Source: Streptomyces marispadix (GTDB lineage: Bacteria; Actinomycetota; Actinomycetes; Streptomycetales; Streptomycetaceae). From it: a stretch of 64,000 nucleotides of DNA. The stretch covers positions 3,813,501 to 3,877,500 of the forward strand of contig NZ_JAKWJU010000002.1 of NCBI RefSeq assembly GCF_022524345.1, read 5' to 3'. The notes beneath the pieces were generated by a model, which did no database searches, was not told where the DNA came from, and saw only the letters and a list, made by a program, of their open reading frames with translations. This document shows, piece after piece, positions 26,256-33,940 of this stretch; within the stretch, counting starts at the first letter, position 1; each line of letters starts with the position of its first letter. A program made the position numbers and the translations under genes.

Positions 26256-26783
26256 ATGGCGTCAGCATCCCCTTCCGTATCAGAAGTCACCGTTCGCCGA
26301 GCACGGACGGCAGATGTGCGCGCTGTGCGACGCCTCATCGATGTCTACTCGCGAGACCGCATCCTGCTCGACAAAGCCACGGTCACCCTTTACGAGGACA
26401 TTCAGGAGTTCTGGGTCGCGGAACGGGATCACGACGCGGAGGTGGTCGCATGCGGCGCTCTCCACGTGATGTGGGAGGACCTGGCCGAGGTCAGGACACT
26501 CGCCGTCGACCCGGCACTCAAGGGCACCGGAGTGGGTCATCTCCTGCTGGAGAAGCTCCTGAACACCGCGCGCTGGCTGGGTGTGCGGCGCATTTTCTGT
26601 CTCACCTTCGAAGTGGACTTCTTCTCCGGCCACGGCTTCACGGAGATCGGGGAGACACCGGTCGACGGCGATGTCTACAGCGAACTGCTGCGTTCCTTTG
26701 ACGAGGGTGTGGCCGAGTTCCTGGGTCTCGAACGGGTGAAGCCGAACACCTTGGGCAACAGCCGCATGCTTCTGCATCTCTGA
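26256..26783 (+). CDS. Amino-acid N-acetyltransferase (GNAT, short ArgA/NAGS type)
   Basis: A 175-residue single-domain GNAT enzyme. VTVRRARTADVRAVRRLIDVYSRDRILLDK opens the fold; the acetyl-CoA motif is VDPALKGTGVGHLLLEKLLNTARWLGV; FFSGHGFTEIGETPVD is beta-6/7. This matches the short N-acetylglutamate synthases of actinobacteria, which make N-acetylglutamate for arginine synthesis. No arginine genes are nearby, so the substrate rests on family similarity. The product length is normal for this class. Confidence 0.8.
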   Translation: MASASPSVSEVTVRRARTADVRAVRRLIDVYSRDRILLDKATVTLYEDIQEFWVAERDHDAEVVACGALHVMWEDLAEVRTLAVDPALKGTGVGHLLLEKLLNTARWLGVRRIFCLTFEVDFFSGHGFTEIGETPVDGDVYSELLRSFDEGVAEFLGLERVKPNTLGNSRMLLHL

Positions 26784-26879
26784 GTGACGGCACGGTGACC
26801 GCCCGAACCACTCGCCCGAGCGATGCGGGAGCCGCTTTGTCCGAAAGATCCCGCCAATCCCGCCGGGGGACCGGACAAA

Positions 26880-26972
26880 CTCAACCGAGGGTTTGTGTTT
26901 CTCACCGAAAAGCGGTTTGCTTTCTTCGTCAGTATCAGTAATCGAGTTATCGATGACGAATGGGAGTATGCG
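26880..26972 (+). promoter_or_regulatory. A/T-rich promoter and leader of lsr2
   Basis: From about 26880 to 26965 the DNA is roughly 55-60% A+T by eye, far above the surrounding ~28%, with short dyads such as CAAAC/GTTTG and ATCGAG-TT-ATCGAT. Lsr2 binds A/T-rich DNA, so autoregulation from this patch is plausible. GGGAG at 26962-26966 is the ribosome binding site that fixes the GTG start at 26973. Confidence 0.6.
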
Positions 26973-27305
26973 GTGGCACAGAAGGTTCAGGTTCTTCTGG
27001 TCGACGACCTCGAGGGCGGCGAGGCCGACGAGACAGTGACGTTCGCACTGGACGGGAAGACCTACGAGATCGACCTCTCCACCTCTAATGCGGACAAGCT
27101 CCGTACGGTCCTCGAACCGTATGTGAAGGGCGGGCGCCGCACCGGCGGCCGTTCGGCACGCGGAAAGGGCCGTGCCTCCGGCGGCGGCAGCAGCCAGGAC
27201 ACCGCGAAGATCCGTGCTTGGGCCAAGGAACAGGGTTACGAGGTCAACGACCGCGGCCGCGTTCCGGCCAATATCCGCGAGGCGTACGAGAAGGCCAACG
27301 GCTGA
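26973..27305 (+). CDS. lsr2: Lsr2 nucleoid-associated protein (xenogeneic silencer)
   Basis: A 110-residue H-NS-like DNA-bridging protein. The N-terminal oligomerisation domain AQKVQVLLVDDLEGGEADETVTFALDGKTYEIDLS is followed by a basic linker (RRTGGRSARGKGRASGGG) and the DNA-binding C-domain IRAWAKEQGYEVNDRGRVPANIREAY. The AT-hook-like RGR within NDRGRVP inserts into the minor groove of A/T-rich DNA. Length and start match the family exactly. It silences horizontally acquired A/T-rich genes in actinobacteria. Confidence 0.97.
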   Translation: MAQKVQVLLVDDLEGGEADETVTFALDGKTYEIDLSTSNADKLRTVLEPYVKGGRRTGGRSARGKGRASGGGSSQDTAKIRAWAKEQGYEVNDRGRVPANIREAYEKANG

Positions 27306-27409
27306 TTGCGGGACTTGAGTGCGGTGCTTCGCCGCAGCGCCCGGCGGCATTCCGCCGCGAAGGCGCCGACGAACCGCACGAGACCGACGCGATCCACCTC
27401 ACGTCCCGG

Positions 27410-27444
27410 CTCGGGAGGCCGCGCGCCTTCGGCGGCCTCCCGAG
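27410..27444 (+). terminator. lsr2 terminator hairpin
   Basis: Perfect 13-bp arms CTCGGGAGGCCGC (27410-27422) and GCGGCCTCCCGAG (27432-27444) enclose a 9-nt loop containing CTTCG. It lies 105 bases after the lsr2 stop. No U-tract, as usual in this group. Confidence 0.75.
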
Positions 27445-27570
27445 GGTCGTGACCGATACGGCCCTCGGGGATCGATCCGGTATCGCCCTCGGGCGTCGGT
27501 CCGGTACGGCACTTCGGCGGCGTTCCCTGCTGTCCCGGCCGCCGGTGATCATGTGCGCCGCTCCCCCTTT

Positions 27571-27597
27571 TTTTGCGAGCAGCCTTTTGCGAGCAGC
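27571..27597. repeat. 13-bp direct repeat TTTTGCGAGCAGC
   Basis: Two exact copies at 27571-27583 and 27585-27597, spaced by one base, directly after a homopolymer T run in the lsr2-clpC gap. No known function; could be duplication by slippage. Confidence 0.8.
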
Positions 27598-27915
27598 ACG
27601 AAGCTTCCGCTCCGCCCGTGGTGGGTCAGGCCCCGTACGGAAGCCGGAGCGACCCGGTCCGCGGACGTCCTGAGCGGGCCCGGCAGCCTGCATCCGCGCT
27701 CCGGCCGAGCGCTTCCGCCCGTAGCGCGTCCCGGAACCCCTAACGCGGCTTGAGAGTTGAGCGTCGGGCTCCGGAGCCCGGACCGGCCGCACCCCGGGCC
27801 GGCCGACGAACCTCCGCCGTCACGCACCGTCGACCCCCGCTAGACTCTCCCGCTGCTGTGTGTGTCCGTGCGTACGCGGAAAGTGACCGGCGCAAGAACC
27901 ACGAGGTGCAAGGCT

Positions 27916-27929
27916 GTTCGCCCTGAGCG
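27916..27929 (+). promoter_or_regulatory. ClgR-type operator upstream of clpC (distal)
   Basis: GTTCGC-CCTGA-GCG matches the GTTCGC-N5-GCG motif described for ClgR, the activator of clp and lon genes in Streptomyces. It lies about 450 bp before the clpC start. Proximity to a TAGACT -10 (27841) and location before the promoter-poor 3' part leave its use uncertain. Confidence 0.5.
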
Positions 27930-28115
27930 GATGCCTTCAGCCGACTCCGACAAGCACGGCATGGAGTGTCAGTGCGAGCGGGTAAGAAGGTTCCAGGTCG
28001 GTCCTGCCTGCTTCTTCAGGCCGGACAGCAGCGCAAAGGCAGCAGCACGAGGACCTGGCGGCACGGGGGTGTGAGGGGCTATGCGGACGAGCCGGGAGCG
28101 TTTCGGCCAAGAGCC

Positions 28116-28129
28116 GTTCGCCGTGGGCG
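28116..28129 (+). promoter_or_regulatory. ClgR-type operator upstream of clpC (proximal)
   Basis: GTTCGC-CGTGG-GCG is a second exact match to GTTCGC-N5-GCG, 248 bp before the clpC ATG. As an activator site it would be expected just upstream of a -35 element; TTGGAA at about 28185 lies downstream, but no clean -10 pairs with it. Confidence 0.55.
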
Positions 28130-28376
28130 TAGTGAATCACGGCGGATACGCCTGGCCTGCGGGAACATCGTCTCGCACCATCGGGTTGGAACTGTTGTCG
28201 ACTGTTCGGGGAAGGAGGCCCGACTGTGCTTCCCAAGGGAGCGTGGCCGGTCGTCGGCGCAGCCGGGCCGGAGTCGGCAGATGGAATGAGCGGTCCCCGC
28301 TTGCGGGACTAAGCTGCGGAAGGACAGAGAGGGGAGCGTCCCCTTACTGCCTGACCGCTCTGAGGAGCGATTAACG

Positions 28377-30905
28377 ATGTTCGAGAGGTTCACCGACCGC
28401 GCGCGGCGGGTTGTCGTCCTGGCTCAGGAAGAAGCCCGGATGCTCAACCACAACTACATCGGCACCGAGCACATCCTCCTGGGCCTGATCCACGAGGGTG
28501 AGGGTGTCGCCGCTAAGGCACTGGAGAGCCTCGGGATTTCGCTCGAGGCGGTCCGTCAGCAGGTGGAGGAGATCATCGGCCAGGGCCAGCAGGCCCCCTC
28601 CGGCCACATCCCCTTCACGCCCCGTGCGAAGAAGGTCCTGGAGCTGTCGCTCCGCGAGGCCCTTCAGCTCGGCCACAACTACATCGGTACGGAGCACATC
28701 CTGCTCGGCCTGATCCGCGAGGGCGAGGGCGTCGCAGCCCAGGTCCTCGTGAAGCTGGGCGCCGATCTGAACCGGGTGCGGCAGCAGGTCATCCAGCTGC
28801 TCTCCGGCTACTCCGGCGGCAAGGAGGCGGCGACGGCCGGCGGCCCCGCCGAGGGCACGCCCTCGACCTCCCTCGTCCTGGACCAGTTCGGCCGCAACCT
28901 CACGCAGGCCGCCCGCGAATCCAAGCTCGACCCGGTCATCGGGCGCGAGAAGGAGATCGAGCGGGTCATGCAGGTGCTCTCGCGCCGTACGAAGAACAAC
29001 CCGGTGCTCATCGGCGAGCCCGGCGTCGGCAAGACCGCGGTCGTCGAGGGCCTGGCCCAGGCGATCGTCAAGGGCGAGGTGCCCGAGACCCTGAAGGACA
29101 AGCACCTCTACACCCTCGACCTGGGCGCGCTGGTCGCCGGCTCCCGCTACCGCGGTGACTTCGAGGAGCGCCTGAAGAAGGTGCTCAAGGAGATCCGCAC
29201 CCGCGGCGACATCATCCTGTTCATCGACGAGCTGCACACGCTGGTCGGTGCGGGCGCCGCCGAGGGCGCGATCGACGCCGCGAGCATCCTCAAGCCGATG
29301 CTGGCCCGCGGTGAACTCCAGACCATCGGCGCCACGACGCTCGACGAGTACCGCAAGCACCTGGAGAAGGACGCGGCCCTCGAGCGCCGCTTCCAGCCGA
29401 TCCAGGTCGCCGAGCCGTCGCTGCCGCACACCATCGAGATCCTCAAGGGCCTGCGCGACCGGTACGAGGCGCACCACCGCGTCTCGATCACCGACGCCGC
29501 CCTGGTCGGCGCGGCCACGCTCGCCGACCGCTACATCTCCGACCGCTTCCTCCCGGACAAGGCGATCGATCTGATCGACGAGGCCGGTTCCCGTATGCGG
29601 ATCCGCAGGATGACCGCGCCGCCGGACCTGCGCGAGTTCGACGAGAAGATCGCGAACGTCCGCCGGGACAAGGAGTCGGCGATCGACTCGCAGGACTTCG
29701 AGAAGGCCGCCTCGCTCCGTGACACGGAGAAGCAGCTCCTGGCGCAGAAGGCCAAGCGGGAGAAGGAGTGGAAGGCAGGCGACATGGACGTCGTCGCCGA
29801 GGTCGACGAGGAGCTGATCGCGGAGGTCCTGGCCACGGCCACGGGCATCCCGGTCTTCAAGCTCACCGAGGAGGAGTCCTCGCGACTGCTGCGCATGGAG
29901 GACGAGCTGCACAAGCGCGTCATCGGGCAGGAGGACGCCATCAAGGCGCTCTCCCAGGCGATCCGGCGTACGCGCGCCGGGCTGAAGGACCCGAAGCGCC
30001 CCGGTGGTTCGTTCATCTTCGCGGGCCCGTCCGGCGTCGGTAAGACGGAGCTGTCCAAGACGCTCGCCGAGTTCCTCTTCGGCGACGAGGAGGCGCTGAT
30101 CTCCCTCGACATGTCGGAGTTCAGCGAGAAGCACACCGTCTCCCGGCTGTTCGGCTCGCCTCCCGGATACGTGGGTTACGAGGAGGGCGGCCAGCTCACG
30201 GAGAAGGTGCGGCGCAAGCCGTTCTCCGTCGTCCTCTTCGACGAGGTGGAGAAGGCGCACGCCGACATCTTCAACTCGCTGCTCCAGATCCTGGAGGACG
30301 GTCGCCTGACCGACTCCCAGGGCAGGGTCGTCGACTTCAAGAACACGGTCATCATCATGACGACCAACCTCGGCACCCGGGACATCTCCAAGGGGTTCAA
30401 CCTGGGCTTCGCCGGACAGGGCGACGTCAGCGCCGGATACGACCGGATGAAGGCCAAGGTCAACGACGAGCTGAAGCAGCACTTCCGTCCGGAGTTCCTC
30501 AACCGTGTCGACGACACGGTGGTCTTCCACCAGCTCACTCAGGACGACATCATCCGGATCGTCGACCTGATGCTGGCGATGGTGGACGAGCGGCTCAAGG
30601 ACCGCGACATGGGCCTGGAGCTGAGCACGGACGCCAAGGAGCTGCTCGCCAAGCGGGGTTACGACCCGGTGATGGGCGCCCGGCCGCTGCGCCGGACGAT
30701 CCAGCGGGAGATCGAGGACCAGCTCTCCGAGAAGATCCTCTTCGGTGATCTGCGTCCCGGTCACATCGTGGTCGTGGACACCGAGGGCGAGACCGACGAG
30801 GAGAAGAAGTTCACCTTCCGCGGTGAGGAGAAGGCGGCACTGCCGGACGCACCTCCGGTGGAGTCCGCTGCGGGCGGCGGCCCGAACCTCTCCAAGGAGG
30901 CGTGA
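28377..30905 (+). CDS. clpC: ATP-dependent Clp protease ATP-binding subunit ClpC
   Basis: Cytosolic Hsp100 unfoldase feeding substrates to ClpP, 842 residues, the usual length. Two Clp_N repeats (EHILLGL at about 26 and again about 101) cover residues 1-145. AAA1 has [16 protein letters not shown] near 216 and the FIDELH Walker B. The UVR/middle domain lies around 420-460. AAA2 has [22 protein letters not shown] near 550, LFDEVEKAH and the ClpP-contact segment, and the D2-small domain follows. The ATG is preceded by GAGGAGCGATT. Upstream ClgR-type sites suggest stress activation. The acidic C-terminus is [10 protein letters not shown]. Confidence 0.98.
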   Translation: MFERFTDRARRVVVLAQEEARMLNHNYIGTEHILLGLIHEGEGVAAKALESLGISLEAVRQQVEEIIGQGQQAPSGHIPFTPRAKKVLELSLREALQLGHNYIGTEHILLGLIREGEGVAAQVLVKLGADLNRVRQQVIQLLSGYSGGKEAATAGGPAEGTPSTSLVLDQFGRNLTQAARESKLDPVIGREKEIERVMQVLSRRTKNNPVLIGEPGVGKTAVVEGLAQAIVKGEVPETLKDKHLYTLDLGALVAGSRYRGDFEERLKKVLKEIRTRGDIILFIDELHTLVGAGAAEGAIDAASILKPMLARGELQTIGATTLDEYRKHLEKDAALERRFQPIQVAEPSLPHTIEILKGLRDRYEAHHRVSITDAALVGAATLADRYISDRFLPDKAIDLIDEAGSRMRIRRMTAPPDLREFDEKIANVRRDKESAIDSQDFEKAASLRDTEKQLLAQKAKREKEWKAGDMDVVAEVDEELIAEVLATATGIPVFKLTEEESSRLLRMEDELHKRVIGQEDAIKALSQAIRRTRAGLKDPKRPGGSFIFAGPSGVGKTELSKTLAEFLFGDEEALISLDMSEFSEKHTVSRLFGSPPGYVGYEEGGQLTEKVRRKPFSVVLFDEVEKAHADIFNSLLQILEDGRLTDSQGRVVDFKNTVIIMTTNLGTRDISKGFNLGFAGQGDVSAGYDRMKAKVNDELKQHFRPEFLNRVDDTVVFHQLTQDDIIRIVDLMLAMVDERLKDRDMGLELSTDAKELLAKRGYDPVMGARPLRRTIQREIEDQLSEKILFGDLRPGHIVVVDTEGETDEEKKFTFRGEEKAALPDAPPVESAAGGGPNLSKEA

Positions 30906-30953
30906 GCTTGGACTGAGGCCGGGCTCCGGCCCGGCCGGTCCTCGGCGACGGAT

Positions 30954-30990
30954 CTGCGCGCCGTGGCGGCACTGCCGCCACGGCGCGCAG
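30954..30990. terminator. Strong bidirectional terminator between clpC and the NACHT array
   Basis: A perfect 17-bp stem, CTGCGCGCCGTGGCGGC paired with GCCGCCACGGCGCGCAG, with a 3-nt loop lies 48 bases after the clpC stop and about 90 bases beyond the end of the convergent NACHT gene. It can stop transcription in both directions. Confidence 0.85.
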
Positions 30991-31082
30991 GCGTTTGCTG
31001 GGAGGTCGCTGACTGCGAGGGCGGCGCCCGCGATGTCGTCACCCGGCAAGCCCCGCCGGCGCCCGTAGCCGCCGGGTCCGCG

Positions 31083-33797
31083 TCATCTGCCGGTGACGAT
31101 GATCCGTACGCCGTCGGGCACGTCGCTCACCGGCGGGAGACGCCGGTCCACCCGCAGGGACATCAGATGAGGGAAGGCGCTCAGCCACCCCATGCGCATG
31201 CCCGCTTCGAGATCGCACGAGAGCCACAGATGAGTGAGCCCGTCGGGCACCAGGCCGTCGACCAGCTCACCCGGTGTGAAGGGGCCGCCGATCTGCACCT
31301 GCGGACGTCCGCCGAGCTTGCGTAGCGCGGCCAGCTCCTGGCGGTCCCGTACGGGCAGGAAGAGCCCTTCCGGATTGAGGTGCCGGATGACTTCCTCCGC
31401 GTAGCGCTCGGTCTCGAAGTTCCGCCAGCCGCGGGCGAGTTCGGTGCGTACCTTCAGCGACTTCCGGTCACGTAGCCCGGCCAGATAGTCCACCGCGGCG
31501 TCGTCGTCGATGCGGGTCACCGTGAGCGCCAGACGGTACGCCTGCTCGTCCGAGACGGTCGCCGGGTCGGGGAGCATCTCCAGGACGATCGGACCCACGA
31601 AGCCGAGCCTGAGCGCGGAGTCGTCGTCGCTGGGCGAGACCAGGTTCCGGGTCTCGCGGCGTACGCGGGCATAGGTCTCCGGGTCGACCTCCGTGACGTG
31701 CTCCAGACAGGCGGCGGCCATCAGCCGCCGGCGCTGGCGCTTCATGCCGAGCGCACCGGGAGCCAGCAGACCTTGCAGCAGCATGGCGCACTCGGCGGGG
31801 CGGGCGTGGGCGACGGCCATGCGGATGACCTCTTCCCACTCCGGCTCATGGGCGTGGTCCAGCAGCAGATCGAGGTCGCCCTGTTCGACGATCTCCTTCG
31901 CCGCGAGGTAGTCCTGCACCGTGCGGTGTACGAACTCCACCGATCTGCCGGGCTGTTCGCGCAGCACCCCCGTACGCAGCAGCAGATGGTCGAGGATCTG
32001 CTCGGGGCATACGTCCTGCAATGCGACGGCGGGGATCGCGGTGGCGTACCTCTCGACCTCGCGCAGCGCGGTCCGGTGGTCGAGCACGGCGTGCCCGCCG
32101 ACGAGCATTCGATGGGCGAGCTTGCGCAACAGCCGTTCGCGGGGGGCGCGTTCGAGCTCGACGGGGTCCGCGTGCACGACCTGGCGTTCCGGGTCGCGGC
32201 GTTGCAGAAGCATCGCCATGGCGGCCTCGTACAGCTCCTTGCGGCCCTGGGGGAGGAAGCCCGCCCGGTCGACGTTGAGTGCGCAGATGAGGCCGCACAT
32301 CAGGGGGTTGGTGGCGAGGACGCGCAGTTCGCGGTGGAGGGGGATGGACCGCAGCAGCATGTCCCTGTAGCGGTCGAGCTGTGCGTCGGCGTCGTCGGAC
32401 CTGTCCATACGGGCGGCCGTGTGCCAGGCGGTGATGAAGGCCGCGACCTGGTCGCGGTTCATGGGGGCGAGGGTGAGTTCGGTGAAGCCGTCCTCGGCCA
32501 GCCAGTTGGGCTCCACGGCGGTGGGTCGGGAGGTGACGAGGCAGAGACTGCCGGGGTGTTCGCGCAGCAGGGGGCGCAACTGCTCGTGCAGCGCCCGCCG
32601 TTGGGGTTCGGGCACCTCGTCGATGCCGTCGATGAGGAGCAGTGCGCGCCCGGCGGCGAGTACGCGGGCGACCCAGCCTTCGGGCGCCTCGTCGGCGAGT
32701 TCGTGGCCCGCGACGGAGAGGAAGTCGCCGGGGGCGGGAAAGCCCTCCTCGGCGAACCGCCGTACGGGCAGCACGAACGGGATGCGGCTGCGCAGCCCTT
32801 GCAGCTCCTCCGGGAGGGCGGCGCCTGCCGTGGAGACGGCCAGCCACTGTATGACCGTGGTCTTGCCGGAGCCTGCCACTCCGCGCAGCAGTACCCGTTC
32901 GTGCCTGGCCAGTGCCTTCTCCGCGGTCATCACCGGGTCCACGGAGGCGGCCCCGGGCTCGGTGTCGCCGCCTTCCTCGTCCGGTGCGCTCGACGAGGTC
33001 GCCGAGGGTGTTGCGGGGGCCGAGAGCGCCGAGGTCGCCGAGGGCGTGGCGGGCGCCGCCGCGAGGGGGCTGAACTCCGCGGACAGGCTCAGATATGTGG
33101 CCTCCAGCGGCCAGTCGGCGGGCGTCGCGGGATTGTCGAGGTCTATGCCGCAGATGGTGATGCGGTCGTACTGCTCGATGACGTGCCGCAGATAGCGTTC
33201 CTCGAATTCGACGTCCTCGGCCGAGCGCGGGTCGCGGCTGGTGCTCGTGGCCTCCGCGTCGTTGAGTTCGACGAGTTCGCCGATGTGGTGGGCCTGTTCG
33301 GGGAGTTGCCCGGCGAGGCCGGGGGAGCGCTCCAGCAGCAGCCGGAGGAAGTGCAGGCATACGGCGGCCAGCAGCTCGTCGTAGAACCGGGCGGCCTCGG
33401 GGGAGAGTTCGCGGTCGGCTCCCGGCACGGCGGAGTGGAGGAGCTGTGCAAACGCGGGCGGCCCGAGCCGTACGGCCTCGGCGTCGGTGGTGTCGAGTTC
33501 GCCGGCGGCCCACAGCGTACGGGCGAGGACGCCGGCCGTGCCCGACTCCTCGGCGGCGGACAGCCGGTGCCCGGTGGCCCGCAGCCCGAGGTGGACCAAC
33601 TCCGCGGCCGTCTCGAACAGTTCGTCCCATCCGAGGGCCGGGTCCTCACCGCGGAAGGCCAGCAGATGCGCCATGAGCCGCCCCGAGCCGGACGACGGTG
33701 CGTCGGCGGCGGCCGAGGCGGGCACGAAGAGCGGGCCGATGAGCGGTTCGACGACGGCGGACGTGAGACGTACGACGGGTTCGGCGGGCTGTTCCAT
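31083..33797 (-). CDS. NACHT-domain NTPase, third in the tandem array (short LRR-like C-terminus)
   Basis: A 904-residue STAND ATPase. Start at 33797 (MEQPAEPVVRLTSAVVEPLI) fits the paralogues. Residues 1-210 are a helical N-terminal domain resembling the NNH class of bacterial NACHT proteins; ITICGIDLDN..WPLEATYLSL is the linker motif; a Thr/Ser/Ala/Pro insert follows. NACHT: Walker A GVAGSGKTT (306-314), Walker B LLLIDGIDEVP (387-397), sensor LCLVTSRPTAVEP, winged-helix part with ATNPLMCGLICAL and VEFVHRTVQDYLAAKEIV. An armadillo/HEAT-like helical region follows, ending in two LRR-like strands (GLTHLWLSCD, LMSLRVDRR). Likely an immune-type signalling ATPase by family analogy; ligand unknown. 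Confidence 0.88.
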   Translation of the reverse strand: MEQPAEPVVRLTSAVVEPLIGPLFVPASAAADAPSSGSGRLMAHLLAFRGEDPALGWDELFETAAELVHLGLRATGHRLSAAEESGTAGVLARTLWAAGELDTTDAEAVRLGPPAFAQLLHSAVPGADRELSPEAARFYDELLAAVCLHFLRLLLERSPGLAGQLPEQAHHIGELVELNDAEATSTSRDPRSAEDVEFEERYLRHVIEQYDRITICGIDLDNPATPADWPLEATYLSLSAEFSPLAAAPATPSATSALSAPATPSATSSSAPDEEGGDTEPGAASVDPVMTAEKALARHERVLLRGVAGSGKTTVIQWLAVSTAGAALPEELQGLRSRIPFVLPVRRFAEEGFPAPGDFLSVAGHELADEAPEGWVARVLAAGRALLLIDGIDEVPEPQRRALHEQLRPLLREHPGSLCLVTSRPTAVEPNWLAEDGFTELTLAPMNRDQVAAFITAWHTAARMDRSDDADAQLDRYRDMLLRSIPLHRELRVLATNPLMCGLICALNVDRAGFLPQGRKELYEAAMAMLLQRRDPERQVVHADPVELERAPRERLLRKLAHRMLVGGHAVLDHRTALREVERYATAIPAVALQDVCPEQILDHLLLRTGVLREQPGRSVEFVHRTVQDYLAAKEIVEQGDLDLLLDHAHEPEWEEVIRMAVAHARPAECAMLLQGLLAPGALGMKRQRRRLMAAACLEHVTEVDPETYARVRRETRNLVSPSDDDSALRLGFVGPIVLEMLPDPATVSDEQAYRLALTVTRIDDDAAVDYLAGLRDRKSLKVRTELARGWRNFETERYAEEVIRHLNPEGLFLPVRDRQELAALRKLGGRPQVQIGGPFTPGELVDGLVPDGLTHLWLSCDLEAGMRMGWLSAFPHLMSLRVDRRLPPVSDVPDGVRIIVTGR

Positions 33798-33940
33798 GGA
33801 GACGGGACTCCCGGCAGGGTGTTGGCATGTGGACGGGTGGGGGGGGGCCGCCGCATGACAGAGCGTCAATGTGCGTCAGGTCACTACGAGTTCAGCCTAT
33901 TCGGCGGAAGCGGCGCTCGGCCACGGGGTGGACGACGGGC

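Larger units (their letters stand above)
27306..28376. other. 1.07-kb intergenic region between lsr2 and clpC
   Basis: No protein-coding ORF here is convincing; short frames at 27862-28074 and 27966-28289 lack a recognisable domain. Seen in it are the lsr2 terminator (27410-27444), a T7 run and a 13-bp direct repeat near 27571-27597, a good -10 hexamer TAGACT at 27841-27846, and two ClgR-type sites. The last ~450 bp probably form the clpC promoter and a long 5' leader. Confidence 0.6.

Noticed and set aside
27862..28289. Short ORFs of 70 and 107 codons before clpC
   Set aside because: No ribosome binding site of note, unusual Cys/Arg composition and no recognisable domain. Kept only as part of the unexplained interval.
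28371..31049. Long minus-strand ORF opposite clpC
   Set aside because: It mirrors the clpC coding frame, has no recognised motif, and clpC is unmistakable on the plus strand.
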